64,000 nt of DNA from an uncultured Acidimicrobiaceae bacterium (lineage in GTDB: Bacteria; Actinomycetota; Acidimicrobiia; Spongiisociales; UBA5794). Positions 38,483 to 47,737 of this stretch are shown here, one piece after another. The notes under the pieces were generated by a model. That model made no database searches and was not told the origin of the DNA. It saw only the letters and a list, made by a program, of their open reading frames with translations. Made by a program: the position numbers and the translations under genes. How positions within the stretch are numbered: position 1 is the first letter of the stretch; each line of letters starts with the position of its first letter. The stretch spans positions 128,599 to 192,598 of the forward strand of contig CAMYMC010000015.1 of the NCBI GenBank assembly GCA_947259365.1, read 5' to 3'.

Positions 38483-38631
38483 TCGATGACGTCCACACCG
38501 AGCGTCTCCATGGCCGCGAGCACGGCGAGGAGCACGAGCAGCCCCACGGCCGCGATGCCGATCGCCTCTGCCGTCTGGAAGCCGGCCTCGTCGCCGAGCC
38601 GGGCCAAGAAGGCGTCCGTTCGTCTGATCAT
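38446..38631 (-). CDS. Flp-type major pilin candidate
   Basis: A 61-aa pilin precursor: leader ending DEAGFQTAEAIGIAAVGLLV, with cleavage expected at the Gly and Glu at the conserved +5 position, then one hydrophobic helix and a short C-terminus. Size and place (between TadC and TadE) match Flp pilins. It is not as Tyr-rich as proteobacterial Flp (no EY pair). Confidence 0.8.
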   Translation of the reverse strand: MIRRTDAFLARLGDEAGFQTAEAIGIAAVGLLVLLAVLAAMETLGVDVIEWMRGQLGVPRS

Positions 38632-38647
38632 GTCAATCCCTCTCCTT

Positions 38648-39580
38648 CTACGGAAGCCGTCCTATCGATCGAAGGACGATCCACGGCAGCGGCGCAACGA
38701 CGAACAGCACGAGCACAGGGCCAAGCACGCCGACGATCGGCACCAACATCGCAGCGCGCCTGCGAGTCGCCTCCCGTCGCACGGTTTCGCGCATGTCGGC
38801 TCGCACTGCGTTCGCCAGGGCCAGCAAGCCAGCGGCGACGTCGGTCCCGCGCTCTTCCGCCCCGGCCAGGGCCTGGTAACAACGCCTCGCATGCGGCTCC
38901 GGCGTGAGGTCTGCCAGCCTCCGGAAGGCCGTGCTGGCTGCCACGCCGCTGTGGTGGAGCCGCAACGCTTCTGCGATCTCGGTAACGATCTCTCCCCGAG
39001 CCCGCTCGACGAGCCGGGTTGTCGCAGCGACGACACCGCCTCCGGCCCGCACCCACACGGCGAGGAGCTGGCAGACCGTGGCGAGCTCGAGCCGCATCCG
39101 CCGCCTCCGCCGCCGCGTCGCCCTGTCGATCCGCCCCCGCCACAGCGACACGCCGCCGCCGACCCCGAAGACCGCGAGAACCCAGGTTCCAGCAGCGAGG
39201 GCGCCCGTCGCCATGGCGACGCCGGTGCCGCACGCCCCACCGGCGACCGCCGAACCGACCAGTCCGAGGCGGTAGCGCCGTGCCCGGTCGGCATCACCGA
39301 GGCCTGGCCACAGCCCGGAGCTGCGAAGCCGCCTCCGCAGTCGGATCTCGCCGGCGCCGCCGAGCCAGCCCCGCACCGTCTCGGCGATCGGCATGAAACC
39401 GGGCCGGCGCCCTGCAGCGACGGCCGACGCCTCCACACCCCTGCCCAAGCGTGCCCGGCTCCGTTGGAGGTAGGGCCGGAGCCGCCGCCGCAACGTTGGA
39501 GGCGGCGGGTAGAGCGTGGCCCCCAGCGAAGCTGCCGCAACGCCGGCGCACACAGATGCGAGCAGTAACGCCGGCGTCAT
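38648..39580 (-). CDS. tadC: TadC-like pilus assembly membrane protein
   Basis: A 310-aa type II secretion F-domain (GspF/TadC) protein with hydrophobic segments near both ends and the middle and a conserved cytoplasmic helical domain (LELATVCQLLAVWVRAGGGV, then GLLALANAVRADMRETVRRE). It forms the inner-membrane platform with TadB. The start ATG overlaps the TadB stop (ATGA). Confidence 0.88.
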   Translation of the reverse strand: MTPALLLASVCAGVAAASLGATLYPPPPTLRRRLRPYLQRSRARLGRGVEASAVAAGRRPGFMPIAETVRGWLGGAGEIRLRRRLRSSGLWPGLGDADRARRYRLGLVGSAVAGGACGTGVAMATGALAAGTWVLAVFGVGGGVSLWRGRIDRATRRRRRRMRLELATVCQLLAVWVRAGGGVVAATTRLVERARGEIVTEIAEALRLHHSGVAASTAFRRLADLTPEPHARRCYQALAGAEERGTDVAAGLLALANAVRADMRETVRREATRRRAAMLVPIVGVLGPVLVLFVVAPLPWIVLRSIGRLP

Positions 39581-40413
39581 CGCGACGCCTCTCCCAGCAC
39601 CCGCGGCTCGACGGGTTTGCGGCCCAACCGGGACACCAGCGCCGCGCCACCCATCGAGGCCAGCGCACCCAAGGCGAGGACGGCGAGCCCCGGCCGTGAC
39701 GTGTAGAACTCCCGGTACGGTCCCGGCCGCACGGTCAGCAGGCCCAGCAGCACCCAGGGGACGACGAAGACGATCCTGGCGTTGAGTTGCTGCTCGAGGA
39801 CCGAGGTCCTGATCTCCTCAGCGACGAGCAGATCGCCAGCCGTCGCGTCGGCGAGGTCGTCGAGGATGATGGGGACGATCGAGCCGCCGCGTTCATGGGC
39901 GAGCACCAATACCTCGACGACGCGATCGGTCGTCGCATCAGCCGCTTCGGCTCGCACCGCCTCGAGCGCGCCGACCACGCCGAGCATCCGGATCCGATTC
40001 CCGAACGGACCGAGCAGACGGCGCAGCGGCTCCGGACCGGCCGAGGCGAGGTCCTCGAGCGCTGTGGTGATGGACGATCCGCTGCGGATCGCGGCGACGA
40101 TGTGGCGGAGCCCATCGGGCCACGCCTCACGGACCGCGGCCCGGACCTGGAGCAGGCGCTTCGCCCGGACCCGACGGAACCCGGTCCACGCTACGGCGGC
40201 GCCGGCGAACAGCACCGGGGCCGATGCAGCGACGATGAGGGCGCAGGAGCCGGCGCCCAGCGCTGGAGCCAAGGTCCGGATCCCCATCCGGGGGAGCCGG
40301 CTGCGGAGGCGAGATGCGACCCGGCTCGGACCCGCCGGTGTCACCGCACCGGTGAGGAGCCCAGTACCGACGCCGAACGACACCGCGGCAAGGAGCGCAG
40401 CCAGCAGCCTCAT
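39577..40413 (-). CDS. tadB: TadB-like pilus assembly membrane protein
   Basis: A 278-aa GspF-domain protein, paralogous to TadC: N-terminal hydrophobic helices, a cytoplasmic F-domain (WPDGLRHIVAAIRSGSSITT, LVLAHERGGSIVPII) and C-terminal helices. It forms the platform with TadC. Coupled at both ends by ATGA overlaps. Confidence 0.88.
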   Translation of the reverse strand: MRLLAALLAAVSFGVGTGLLTGAVTPAGPSRVASRLRSRLPRMGIRTLAPALGAGSCALIVAASAPVLFAGAAVAWTGFRRVRAKRLLQVRAAVREAWPDGLRHIVAAIRSGSSITTALEDLASAGPEPLRRLLGPFGNRIRMLGVVGALEAVRAEAADATTDRVVEVLVLAHERGGSIVPIILDDLADATAGDLLVAEEIRTSVLEQQLNARIVFVVPWVLLGLLTVRPGPYREFYTSRPGLAVLALGALASMGGAALVSRLGRKPVEPRVLGEASR

Positions 40414-41681
40414 CGCGGGCTCCCGTCACAGATGGCCCGCAGCGAGACCCCGGCGGCGTCCTCGATGCGGGCGACGAGGGCGGCGGGGGGAAGGGCGCCG
40501 CTCCAGGCCAGCTCGGCACCGAGGCTCTCCCTCGTGAAGATCGGCTCGGTCGCGAAGTCGTCACCGAAGGAAGGTTGGACCGCGAGGATCTCCATCGTCC
40601 TCCTCCGCGGCCCCCGTTCCTCCCTCGCCACGGCATCGCGGTCGAGGTGCACCAGCAGATCGATCGACGAGCCGAACACCTTTCGTACGACGTGCTCGGT
40701 GACGTTCTCACCCGCCATCAACGCCGCGTTGACGAGCGCTTCGAGCGCGTCCCGGGCGGAGTTCGCATGGACCGTCGCGCAGAAACCGCACCCCGCGTTC
40801 GACGCCCGCGTGAGTTCGAAGGCCTCGGGGCCCCGGACCTCGCCGACGACGATCCGGTCCGGCCGCATCGCGAGGACGAGCTTGACGAGGTCCCGCAGCG
40901 TCACCTCACTGCGGTCGTCCACACCGGGCGGCCTCGCTTCGTAGCACGACGAGTGGGGTCCCAGCGCGACGTTCAACTCCCGCACCTCCTCGACACATCT
41001 CACACAATGGGCCGGCGGTGCCGCAGCGAGGAGCGCGGCGAGCAGCGAGGTCTTCCCCGCACCGGGCGGGCCCGAGACGAGCACCGAGGTCGAGGCCTGC
41101 ATGGCGGCCGCGAGGAAGTCGCCCGCGGCCCGGCTCAGCGAACCGAGTTCGACGAGGTGCGACAGCGAGTCGCGGCGCAGCGCATATCGCCGCAGAGTGG
41201 CTGAGATCCTGTCCGAAACAGGAGGAATCACCGCCGTGAGCCTGGCGGTACCGTCGAGGACCCTGGCCTGGACGACGGGACTCGACGCGTCGAGCCTGCG
41301 GTCGGTGCCGGCGAGGAGCCGTGCAACGAGGTGCTCCGTCTCCGGAACCGTGATCGGGTCGGGGAGGCTGCGGAGCCGGCCTGTTCCGTCGAGAAACGTC
41401 ACCCGGTCTCCTTCGATGAAGATCTCCTCGAGGTCGCCATCCGCGAGCAGCGCGGTGACCGGGCCGAAGGCAGCGATCGATTCGATGACGCGTTCCGTCA
41501 TCCCGCCCGGGTCGCGAAGCCGGTGGAGCTCCGAACCGCCGTCGGCGTGGCGCTGGTATCGATCCACGGTTGCCGCGGCGACCGACGCGATCGCGGCGGC
41601 GTCTGCGTCGGGGTCGAGTCCCTGATTCTCGACCTCCTCGATCACGAGCTGCCGGATCCGCTCGTAGGCGCTTGCGCTCAT
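40410..41681 (-). CDS. tadA: TadA/CpaF pilus assembly ATPase
   Basis: A 423-aa secretion ATPase of the CpaF/TadA (VirB11-like) family that powers Flp pilus assembly. Walker A SGPPGAGKTSLLAAL lies near residue 215, Asp and His boxes follow (CVRCVEEVREL, MRPDRIVVGEVRGPEA) and GFCATVHANSARDALE is the family His box. Start ATG at 41681 overlaps the TadZ stop. It corresponds to Rv3659c in mycobacteria. Confidence 0.93.
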   Translation of the reverse strand: MSASAYERIRQLVIEEVENQGLDPDADAAAIASVAAATVDRYQRHADGGSELHRLRDPGGMTERVIESIAAFGPVTALLADGDLEEIFIEGDRVTFLDGTGRLRSLPDPITVPETEHLVARLLAGTDRRLDASSPVVQARVLDGTARLTAVIPPVSDRISATLRRYALRRDSLSHLVELGSLSRAAGDFLAAAMQASTSVLVSGPPGAGKTSLLAALLAAAPPAHCVRCVEEVRELNVALGPHSSCYEARPPGVDDRSEVTLRDLVKLVLAMRPDRIVVGEVRGPEAFELTRASNAGCGFCATVHANSARDALEALVNAALMAGENVTEHVVRKVFGSSIDLLVHLDRDAVAREERGPRRRTMEILAVQPSFGDDFATEPIFTRESLGAELAWSGALPPAALVARIEDAAGVSLRAICDGSPR

Positions 41682-42826
41682 CGGCCACCTGCCGCCGCCG
41701 CGACCCGGTCGATGGCGCGGGTGAACGGCCCGGGCTGGACGAGCTCACCCTGCCACTCTGCCTTCGGCACCCTGGGGTCGTACGGTGCGACCGACGCCGC
41801 AGCGAGGGGCCACGCTCTGGAGAGCTCGGCGATCAGGGACGCGGCGGCGAAGCGCCCGCCGCTGTTGCGGTTGAGGACGACATGGAGCGCCCCGCTCTTG
41901 CGCAAAGGCCGAGCGTGCACCGCCCACTCGAGGAGACGGCAAACCCCACCCGGAGACGCGACTGCGACCACAACGAGGACGTCGGCGGAGGCAACGATGC
42001 TGCGGGCGAGGCCGAACCGGGCCCTCGAATGCCCCGGCAACAACTCGATCCTCGGGCCGGCGTTGGCGACGACGAGCGCCCAGCGGTCTCTGAGCTCGGT
42101 GAGCAGCTCGAGGACGTCGCCGCTGCGCAGCTTCTCCCACTCGTCGGGAGCGGCGATGCCCGGCATCGTCGCGATGCCCCCAGATGGCGAAGCGTGAACG
42201 GCCGAGTCGATCGTGCCGCTCCGGCGGAAGTGGGCGTCGAGCGCCGTGGCGACGTTGGGAGCGAGCGGCAGCCGCAGTCGAGCGGCGAGTCCGGGGGACT
42301 GGTCATCGGTGTCGATGAGCAGCACGCCGCCTTCTCTCGATCGGTTCGCCGCCGCGATCGCGATCGCGACCTCGGTCGCACCCGAGCCGCCACCGGCCGA
42401 GGCAACGACGACGAGGCGACCGGCTGACCGCTCCTCGCCGGACGGATTCCGGGGCATCGCTGGCTCCGCCCTCTGATCACGGGCCCTCGAGATCTCGGCG
42501 GCGAACGCCTCCGGTGGAGACGAGGCCGGCACGACGCCGTCCGCGCCGAGACCCAAGAGCCACCACTTGCCGGGATCGCCCTCCAGCTCTTCGTAGACGC
42601 CGACGACGGCGATGCCACGTTCGTGTAGCCGCTCCATCGCGAGCGCCGACATCCACGACGTGACGTCGTCGACGATGACGACGTCGACGGCCTCGGCGAC
42701 CGCCTCGTCGAGCGACATGGCGTATCCGCGTACGACTGCGCCGCCGTGGTCCATGACGAAGAAGTGGAGCTGCTGGGCCCAGGGGCGCAGCGTGTGGGCG
42801 AGCACGACGGCGGGGTCACGGCTCAT
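41678..42826 (-). CDS. TadZ/CpaE-like ParA-family localisation ATPase
   Basis: A 382-aa protein with an N-terminal receiver-like domain (about 1-115) and a MinD/ParA ATPase domain starting LVVVASAGGGSGATEVAIAI, a deviant Walker A (GGSGAT instead of GGxGKT; the usual Lys is replaced by Ala). It corresponds to CpaE/TadZ and mycobacterial Rv3660c, which place the pilus machinery. ATG at 42826 follows GAGG and overlaps the CpaB-like gene by 11 bp. Loss of the Walker Lys suggests a weak or non-hydrolysing ATPase, as in some TadZ. Confidence 0.88.
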   Translation of the reverse strand: MSRDPAVVLAHTLRPWAQQLHFFVMDHGGAVVRGYAMSLDEAVAEAVDVVIVDDVTSWMSALAMERLHERGIAVVGVYEELEGDPGKWWLLGLGADGVVPASSPPEAFAAEISRARDQRAEPAMPRNPSGEERSAGRLVVVASAGGGSGATEVAIAIAAANRSREGGVLLIDTDDQSPGLAARLRLPLAPNVATALDAHFRRSGTIDSAVHASPSGGIATMPGIAAPDEWEKLRSGDVLELLTELRDRWALVVANAGPRIELLPGHSRARFGLARSIVASADVLVVVAVASPGGVCRLLEWAVHARPLRKSGALHVVLNRNSGGRFAAASLIAELSRAWPLAAASVAPYDPRVPKAEWQGELVQPGPFTRAIDRVAAAAGGR

Positions 42827-43514
42827 CGCCGCCCTCTTCGCCGGGCTCGATCGGGTCGGCGCCGGTGGAACGCACGAGGAACAGCTCGCCGGCGCCAAGC
42901 GCGGCCGCGATCTCGAGGGCCTCCCCGGCGCCGACGGCGAGGCTCAACGTGACCACGTCCCGCCCGGGTCCTCCGCCCACCCCTACCGACGCGATCTCGA
43001 CCCCCGTCGCCGCGTACTCGGCCATACCAGCGGAGACCCGGATGACGTCGACGACGTCGCCTCGCTCCAGGGCGCCGCCGGCCGCTCTCGAACGGTCGAC
43101 ACCGATGCTCATCACCCTTCGGGGCGCACCGGGAGGCGGAATCGCCAGATCGCCGGAGCGGATCGGCGTTCCGGCTTCGACGTCGACCGTGAGGACCCGG
43201 CCTGCGGGGGCGGCGGGACCGATGTCATCCGGGCCGAAGAGCCCGCCGAGGGACGCAACACCGGCGGGCACCTCGACGAGGCGGAACATCGATGGCGCGG
43301 CCGGTTCGCCCGCGGCGAGATCGCGCCCGGCCACCGCCACCTGGAGCGTCGCCGTCCGGTCGCGCAGCACGGCGAGGACGAGGAGGAAGGCGAGGGCGCC
43401 GGCCACGATCATGACGACGTGAGGCGCCGACAGCAGGCTCGCCACCGGTCTCCGCACCGCTGTCCCACCGTCCCCCGCCTCAAGAGCCGATCCTGTGCGC
43501 GCACTCACTCTCAT
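42816..43514 (-). CDS. CpaB/RcpC-like SAF-domain pilus protein
   Basis: A 232-aa protein with one N-terminal transmembrane helix (VVMIVAGALAFLLVLAVL, about 34-51) and a SAF domain (VAVAGRDLAAGEPAAPSMF) typical of Flp pilus CpaB. It is first in the Tad operon. The ATG at 43514 lacks a clear ribosome-binding site and lies next to an unusually AT-rich block, so the operon may be nearly leaderless. Confidence 0.78.
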   Translation of the reverse strand: MRVSARTGSALEAGDGGTAVRRPVASLLSAPHVVMIVAGALAFLLVLAVLRDRTATLQVAVAGRDLAAGEPAAPSMFRLVEVPAGVASLGGLFGPDDIGPAAPAGRVLTVDVEAGTPIRSGDLAIPPPGAPRRVMSIGVDRSRAAGGALERGDVVDVIRVSAGMAEYAATGVEIASVGVGGGPGRDVVTLSLAVGAGEALEIAAALGAGELFLVRSTGADPIEPGEEGGDEP

Positions 43515-43519
43515 CTCAG

Positions 43520-43547
43520 TTTACAATGTAATAAGATTGTTTATGAT
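43520..43547 (+). promoter_or_regulatory. Sigma-70-like promoter in AT-rich divergent region
   Basis: TTTACA (43520-43525), 16 bp, then TATGAT (43542-43547) reads as a promoter for the plus-strand gene at 43631. The same block holds ACAAT-N9-ATTGT (43523-43541), an inverted repeat that could be an operator for both the Tad operon and the divergent gene. This AT-rich tract stands out in a 70% GC window. Confidence 0.5.
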
Positions 43548-43630
43548 TTGTCTACTCGGATCACGATCAGAGGAACGCACCAGCGCCCGCCATCGCGTCG
43601 CGCGACAATGCGGAGCAGCGAAGGGAGCCG

Positions 43631-44176
43631 ATGGACCGGGGTGAGGACCCGCTCGAATCGCTGCGACGAGAGCTGCGCGAGAGCGTCGGCGACGAGTTCC
43701 GCCGTTCGTCCGAGGAGGACGAGGCGGCCGCCCGCAAGCTGCTGCTGAGCCGCCGCACCCTCGCCGATGTCGCGCTCGAGCTCGTCTCCCGCGGCGACAC
43801 CGTTCAGCTCAACGTGGGCGCCGAGCGCTTCGTCGGCGTCATCACATATGCCAGGGGCTCACTGGCGACCCTCGAGACGTCGAGCGGCGACGTCGTCCAC
43901 GTCAACCTCGCCGGGCCCATCGCCATCCGGGTCACGAAGCGGTCTACCTCGGGTGGCCGGTCCCCCGACGAGCTCGGGCCCGACTCATTCGAGGCCCGCC
44001 TCCGCGAGCTCGAGCACGACGAACAGATGGTCGTCCTGGCGATGCCGATCATCGGCGAGGCCTTCCCCTGCCGGATCGAAGCGGTCGCCGCCGACCATGC
44101 GTTGGTCCTCGACCGTACCGGACAGGAGTGGTTCGTCCCCCTGCACCAGGTCGCCACCGCGACGCGACGGAACTGA
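43631..44176 (+). CDS. Hypothetical protein, divergent from Tad operon
   Basis: A 181-aa protein with no recognised domain. The N-terminal third is charged and helical (LRRELRESVGDEFRR), the middle is beta-rich (VQLNVGAERFVGVITYARG), and the end has LEHDEQMVVLAMPIIGEAFP. ATG at 43631 follows AAGGGAG. It looks like a real cytoplasmic protein. Shared intergenic regulation with the Tad operon is possible but no function is suggested. Confidence 0.7.
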   Translation: MDRGEDPLESLRRELRESVGDEFRRSSEEDEAAARKLLLSRRTLADVALELVSRGDTVQLNVGAERFVGVITYARGSLATLETSSGDVVHVNLAGPIAIRVTKRSTSGGRSPDELGPDSFEARLRELEHDEQMVVLAMPIIGEAFPCRIEAVAADHALVLDRTGQEWFVPLHQVATATRRN

Positions 44177-44195
44177 CGGGGTCAGATCCCGCGGA

Positions 44196-45029
44196 TCAGA
44201 CGGAGAGGTGACCCACCTCGGCCACGACCCCGGTGAGCTCGGCGAGCCGGGATGCAAACCCGTCGGGATCGGCCGTCGTCAGGTACACCGTCGTCCCGGA
44301 GCCGCCACGGTTGGGGGTGACGACACGGCGCACCTGGCGGGCCACGGCGGTCGAAGGGTCGACGACGGGCACCTCCGGGCCGGCAAGCCGGGTGATCCGG
44401 TCGGCGACGAACGAGAAGTGGGTGCAGCCGAGCACGATGCTCGTGGCACCCTCGCCGAGGAGCGCACCGATCTCGTCGCGGAGGATCGCGTCGACCCGGG
44501 CGTCGTCGCCTCCCTCGATCGCCTCGACGAGGCCCGCCGGGGCCGCTTCCACGATCCGCGCCCCGCCGGCGTGGCGGTCGACCACCGACGCGTAGAGCTC
44601 TCCCTGAAAGGTGGCCGCCGTCGCCAGGACCCCCACCGCGCCCCCGTTCGCCCGCGCCGCCGCCGGCTTCACCGCGGGCTCCATCCCGACGAACGGCACC
44701 TCGGGATGAAGGCCACGGAGGTGGTGCAGCGCCGCCGCCGATGCGCTGTTGCAGGCCACGACGACCGCCTTCGCCCCGCGACCGAGCAGCATCCCGGTGA
44801 TCGCCACCGCCCGCTCCCGCACCTCCTCCAGCGACCGCCGCCCGTAGGGCGCCCACGCCCGGTCGGCGACGTAGACGACGGTCTCGTCCGGCAGCAGCCG
44901 CCGGATCTCGGTGAGAATCGCCAGGCCCCCGACGCCCGAGTCGAAGACTCCGATGGGGCGCTGCGAGCTCGCAACGGTCCACGGGAGGCGCCGCCACCGG
45001 CGCGACCCCATCCGGCCGCGGGCCGGCAT
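44196..45029 (-). CDS. murI: Glutamate racemase
   Basis: A 277-aa cofactor-independent racemase making D-glutamate for peptidoglycan. It has IGVFDSGVGGLAIL, the catalytic Cys pair in VVACNSASAA and VLGCTHFSF, and the Tyr-containing ADRAWAPYGRR. ATG at 45029 lies 7 nt after the metX stop; an ATG at 45047 would overlap metX and one at 45011 is also possible. Family length is about 265. It is placed after metX in the same direction. Confidence 0.95.
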   Translation of the reverse strand: MPARGRMGSRRWRRLPWTVASSQRPIGVFDSGVGGLAILTEIRRLLPDETVVYVADRAWAPYGRRSLEEVRERAVAITGMLLGRGAKAVVVACNSASAAALHHLRGLHPEVPFVGMEPAVKPAAARANGGAVGVLATAATFQGELYASVVDRHAGGARIVEAAPAGLVEAIEGGDDARVDAILRDEIGALLGEGATSIVLGCTHFSFVADRITRLAGPEVPVVDPSTAVARQVRRVVTPNRGGSGTTVYLTTADPDGFASRLAELTGVVAEVGHLSV

Positions 45030-45036
45030 GGACTGC

Positions 45037-46197
45037 TCAGAGCGCATTCGTGAGAGTGTCGACGAGGTGCGGGTAGTAGAGGCTCGGCTCGAGGAGGAAC
45101 GAGTCGTGACCCTTGTCGGAGTGGACCGTGACCCACCGGTAGGGGACGTCGGCGACCTCGAGATAGCGGACGAGCTCCTCCTGCTCCTCCGGGTAGAAGC
45201 ACACGTCGGAGTCGATCGAGAACACCATGTAGCGCTGGTGCTTGCAGTCGATGAAGAGGTCGCCCAGGTCGTCCCTGCCCGCCTCCCCGACGAGGTCGTA
45301 CGTGTTCCAGGCGTGCATGATCCGCAGGTAGCTGTTGGCGTCGAAGCGGGCGACGAACTTCTCGCCCTGGTGGCGCATATAGGACTCGAGGGGGTTGTTG
45401 AGCCGGTACATTCCGGCTCCGTCCTCCTGGTCGATGACCTCGTCGCGGGCCCGTTGCCACAGCGCCTGGAGCGAGACGAAGGTCTTGTGGCCGATCATCC
45501 GCGCCAGGGCGAGGCCACCGTCGGGGCCCGGTCCTCCGTAGTAGTCGCCGGAGGAGAAGCGGGCGTCGTTCTGGATGGCGTTGATCTGCTCGAAGTTGTG
45601 GATCCGCTGCAACGCCGTCGTCTGGACCCCGGCGGAGATCGGGATCGCGATGTCGACCTTGTCCGGATAGCGGGTGGCGAGCGAGAGCACCATGACCCCG
45701 CCCGTCGAGCCTCCGATGGCGGCATGGAGCTTGTCGATACCGAGATGCTCGAGCAGCCTCAGCTGGGAATCAACCATGTCGGCGAAGCACAGCCACGGGA
45801 AGTCGTGGCCGTAGGGCCGGCCGGTCGCCGGGTTGACCGACGCCGGCCCGGTGGAGCCGTAGCAGCCGCCGAGGTAGTTGGCGCAGACGACGAAGAACCG
45901 GTCGGTGTCGATGGCCCTACCCGGTCCGACGAAGCCATCCCACCAGCCGACGTGGTTCTCCTCGGTCCAGCGTTCGCCGACCTCCGGGATCGCCGGGTTG
46001 TAGCCGGCGGCGTGCTGACTGCCGCTGAGGGCGTGGAAGAGGAGGATCGCATTCGAGCCGTCGGCGTCGAGCGAACCGTACGTCTCGTAGGCGAGCGTCA
46101 CCTCGGCGAGCTCGGTGTCGCAGTGGAGCACGAACGGGTCGTCGGCAGACCCGAAGGTGAAGAACTGTGTCTCGACGAGCCCGACGCTGTCACCCAT
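45037..46197 (-). CDS. metX: Homoserine O-acetyltransferase
   Basis: A 386-aa alpha/beta-hydrolase that acylates L-homoserine from acetyl-CoA in methionine synthesis. The nucleophile Ser164 is in IGGSTGGVMVL, followed by the Asp in DSDVCFYP and His364 in SDKGHDSFLLE. The GCYGSTGP motif near residue 112 is typical of MetX. ATG at 46197 follows GGGAG. Its product is used by MetY at 49884, which is on the other strand. Acetyl versus succinyl specificity is not decided by sequence here. Confidence 0.93.
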   Translation of the reverse strand: MGDSVGLVETQFFTFGSADDPFVLHCDTELAEVTLAYETYGSLDADGSNAILLFHALSGSQHAAGYNPAIPEVGERWTEENHVGWWDGFVGPGRAIDTDRFFVVCANYLGGCYGSTGPASVNPATGRPYGHDFPWLCFADMVDSQLRLLEHLGIDKLHAAIGGSTGGVMVLSLATRYPDKVDIAIPISAGVQTTALQRIHNFEQINAIQNDARFSSGDYYGGPGPDGGLALARMIGHKTFVSLQALWQRARDEVIDQEDGAGMYRLNNPLESYMRHQGEKFVARFDANSYLRIMHAWNTYDLVGEAGRDDLGDLFIDCKHQRYMVFSIDSDVCFYPEEQEELVRYLEVADVPYRWVTVHSDKGHDSFLLEPSLYYPHLVDTLTNAL

Positions 46198-46285
46198 GTC
46201 ACTCCCGGCACCCACCTCGCGCCGCGCCACGATAGAGCGGGCAGCGGCACATCCGGGCGAAAACCCGTGAGCGGCCGCCGGCCCG

Positions 46286-47737
46286 TCAGCCGGATCCGCC
46301 GTCGTCGCCGGAGGGGGCGACCGCCCTGCCGGCGGCGAGCACGAGGTAGACGACGAGCACCAGCGTGACGTGAACGAGCATCCGGTTGCCGGAATCCCCC
46401 GTCCCGGTCCGGTAGCCGCCGCCGCGGAGGTACGCGAAGACGAACAGGGCGACCCCGTAGGTGAGCAACGGCACCGCCCAGATGCCCGACAGCGGCGGTC
46501 TGGCGACGAGCACGGCACCGACCGCGAACAGCGGCACGACCCACCAGAACACACCCCACATCCCATCGAACGCGATGTTTGCCCCGGTCGCCGACAGTGC
46601 GACCTCGAGAATGTCGGAGTCCTCGAGCGCCCTCACCGCGAGGTAGAAGGCGACGGCGGCGAAGGTGAGCCACGGTGCGGCGCGGCCTGCCGCCGCCCCG
46701 ATCCGGGGCAGCGCCGAGACGGCGATTGCAGCGGCGACACCGGCCGCGACGATGAGATTGCCGTAGATGGGCCCGGTCAGCCCGAGATCGGTGGCAACGG
46801 CATGAGGGCGATAGCCCACCCCATACCACGCGACCGTCGCCGCCAGGTACGGCGCCGCCATCATCCATCGATACGGGACCGGGATCCGGTGCGACGTGAC
46901 GGCGGGGATGAGGAAGATCGCGGAGGTGATCACGGCCTCCGGGCGCAGCACCGGCGTCGCCGCAACCGCCAGCGCCGCCGGGACGAGAAGCCTGAGCTCA
47001 CCTCGCCCCAACGCGAGCCACACCGAACCGGCGAGGATGACGATGAGCACCGCGAACACCATGTGGCCGTTGACGTAGAAGGCGTGGTACACGATCCGGT
47101 TCGTGGTCAGCACGAGAAACGCCGCTGCGGCCAGCAACGAGATGCGCCACCGTCGCGGCGTCGCCATCGCGACGAGACCCTCCCAGGCGAACCATCCGGC
47201 TGCAACGAAGCCGCTCAACGCGAAGAGCGGCGTCGCCGAAGCCGCGTAACCCCTCCCTCCGATCACCCCGGCGGTGTGGAGGAGAGGCACGAAGAACTGG
47301 CGCATCCGCAAATCGCCCCGATGGACCGCGTCGAGGGTCCCGGTGCGCTCGAGCGCCTCGGCGGTCAGCAGGTTCCGGATCGAGTCCACGGTGAGCCGGG
47401 TGAGGTGCACGCCCTGGAAGACCAGGGAGAGCAGGCCGGCGGCAGCGACCACCCCGCCGAGCGTGAAGATCACCGTGCGCACCGCTCCCGGCTCAGCCAG
47501 CCGCCGCCGCCCGAAGCTCGCCGCGACGGCGCCCGCCGCTACCGAGGCGACGACGAGAGCGGCGAGCGTCGAGAACGCATCGACGAGAACGAGGCCGAGC
47601 CCGGCGAGCACGTACGTGGAAGCGCCTATGGGGAATGCCATCGCCGCCAGGCCGACCGGGCGGACCCGCGTCCACAACGGCGACATCGCCGCGTAACCGA
47701 TCGCGGCCAGCCACGCCATGACCCCCGCCTCGATCAT
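46286..47737 (-). CDS. Polytopic membrane protein, unknown function
   Basis: A 483-aa hydrophobic protein with about ten to thirteen transmembrane helices, resembling glycosyltransferase-type (GT-C) or other multi-pass proteins in composition. No catalytic motif was recognised. It is coupled to the upstream membrane gene by a 4-bp overlap and lies 88 bp before metX. Function is unknown. Confidence 0.7.
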   Translation of the reverse strand: MIEAGVMAWLAAIGYAAMSPLWTRVRPVGLAAMAFPIGASTYVLAGLGLVLVDAFSTLAALVVASVAAGAVAASFGRRRLAEPGAVRTVIFTLGGVVAAAGLLSLVFQGVHLTRLTVDSIRNLLTAEALERTGTLDAVHRGDLRMRQFFVPLLHTAGVIGGRGYAASATPLFALSGFVAAGWFAWEGLVAMATPRRWRISLLAAAAFLVLTTNRIVYHAFYVNGHMVFAVLIVILAGSVWLALGRGELRLLVPAALAVAATPVLRPEAVITSAIFLIPAVTSHRIPVPYRWMMAAPYLAATVAWYGVGYRPHAVATDLGLTGPIYGNLIVAAGVAAAIAVSALPRIGAAAGRAAPWLTFAAVAFYLAVRALEDSDILEVALSATGANIAFDGMWGVFWWVVPLFAVGAVLVARPPLSGIWAVPLLTYGVALFVFAYLRGGGYRTGTGDSGNRMLVHVTLVLVVYLVLAAGRAVAPSGDDGGSG

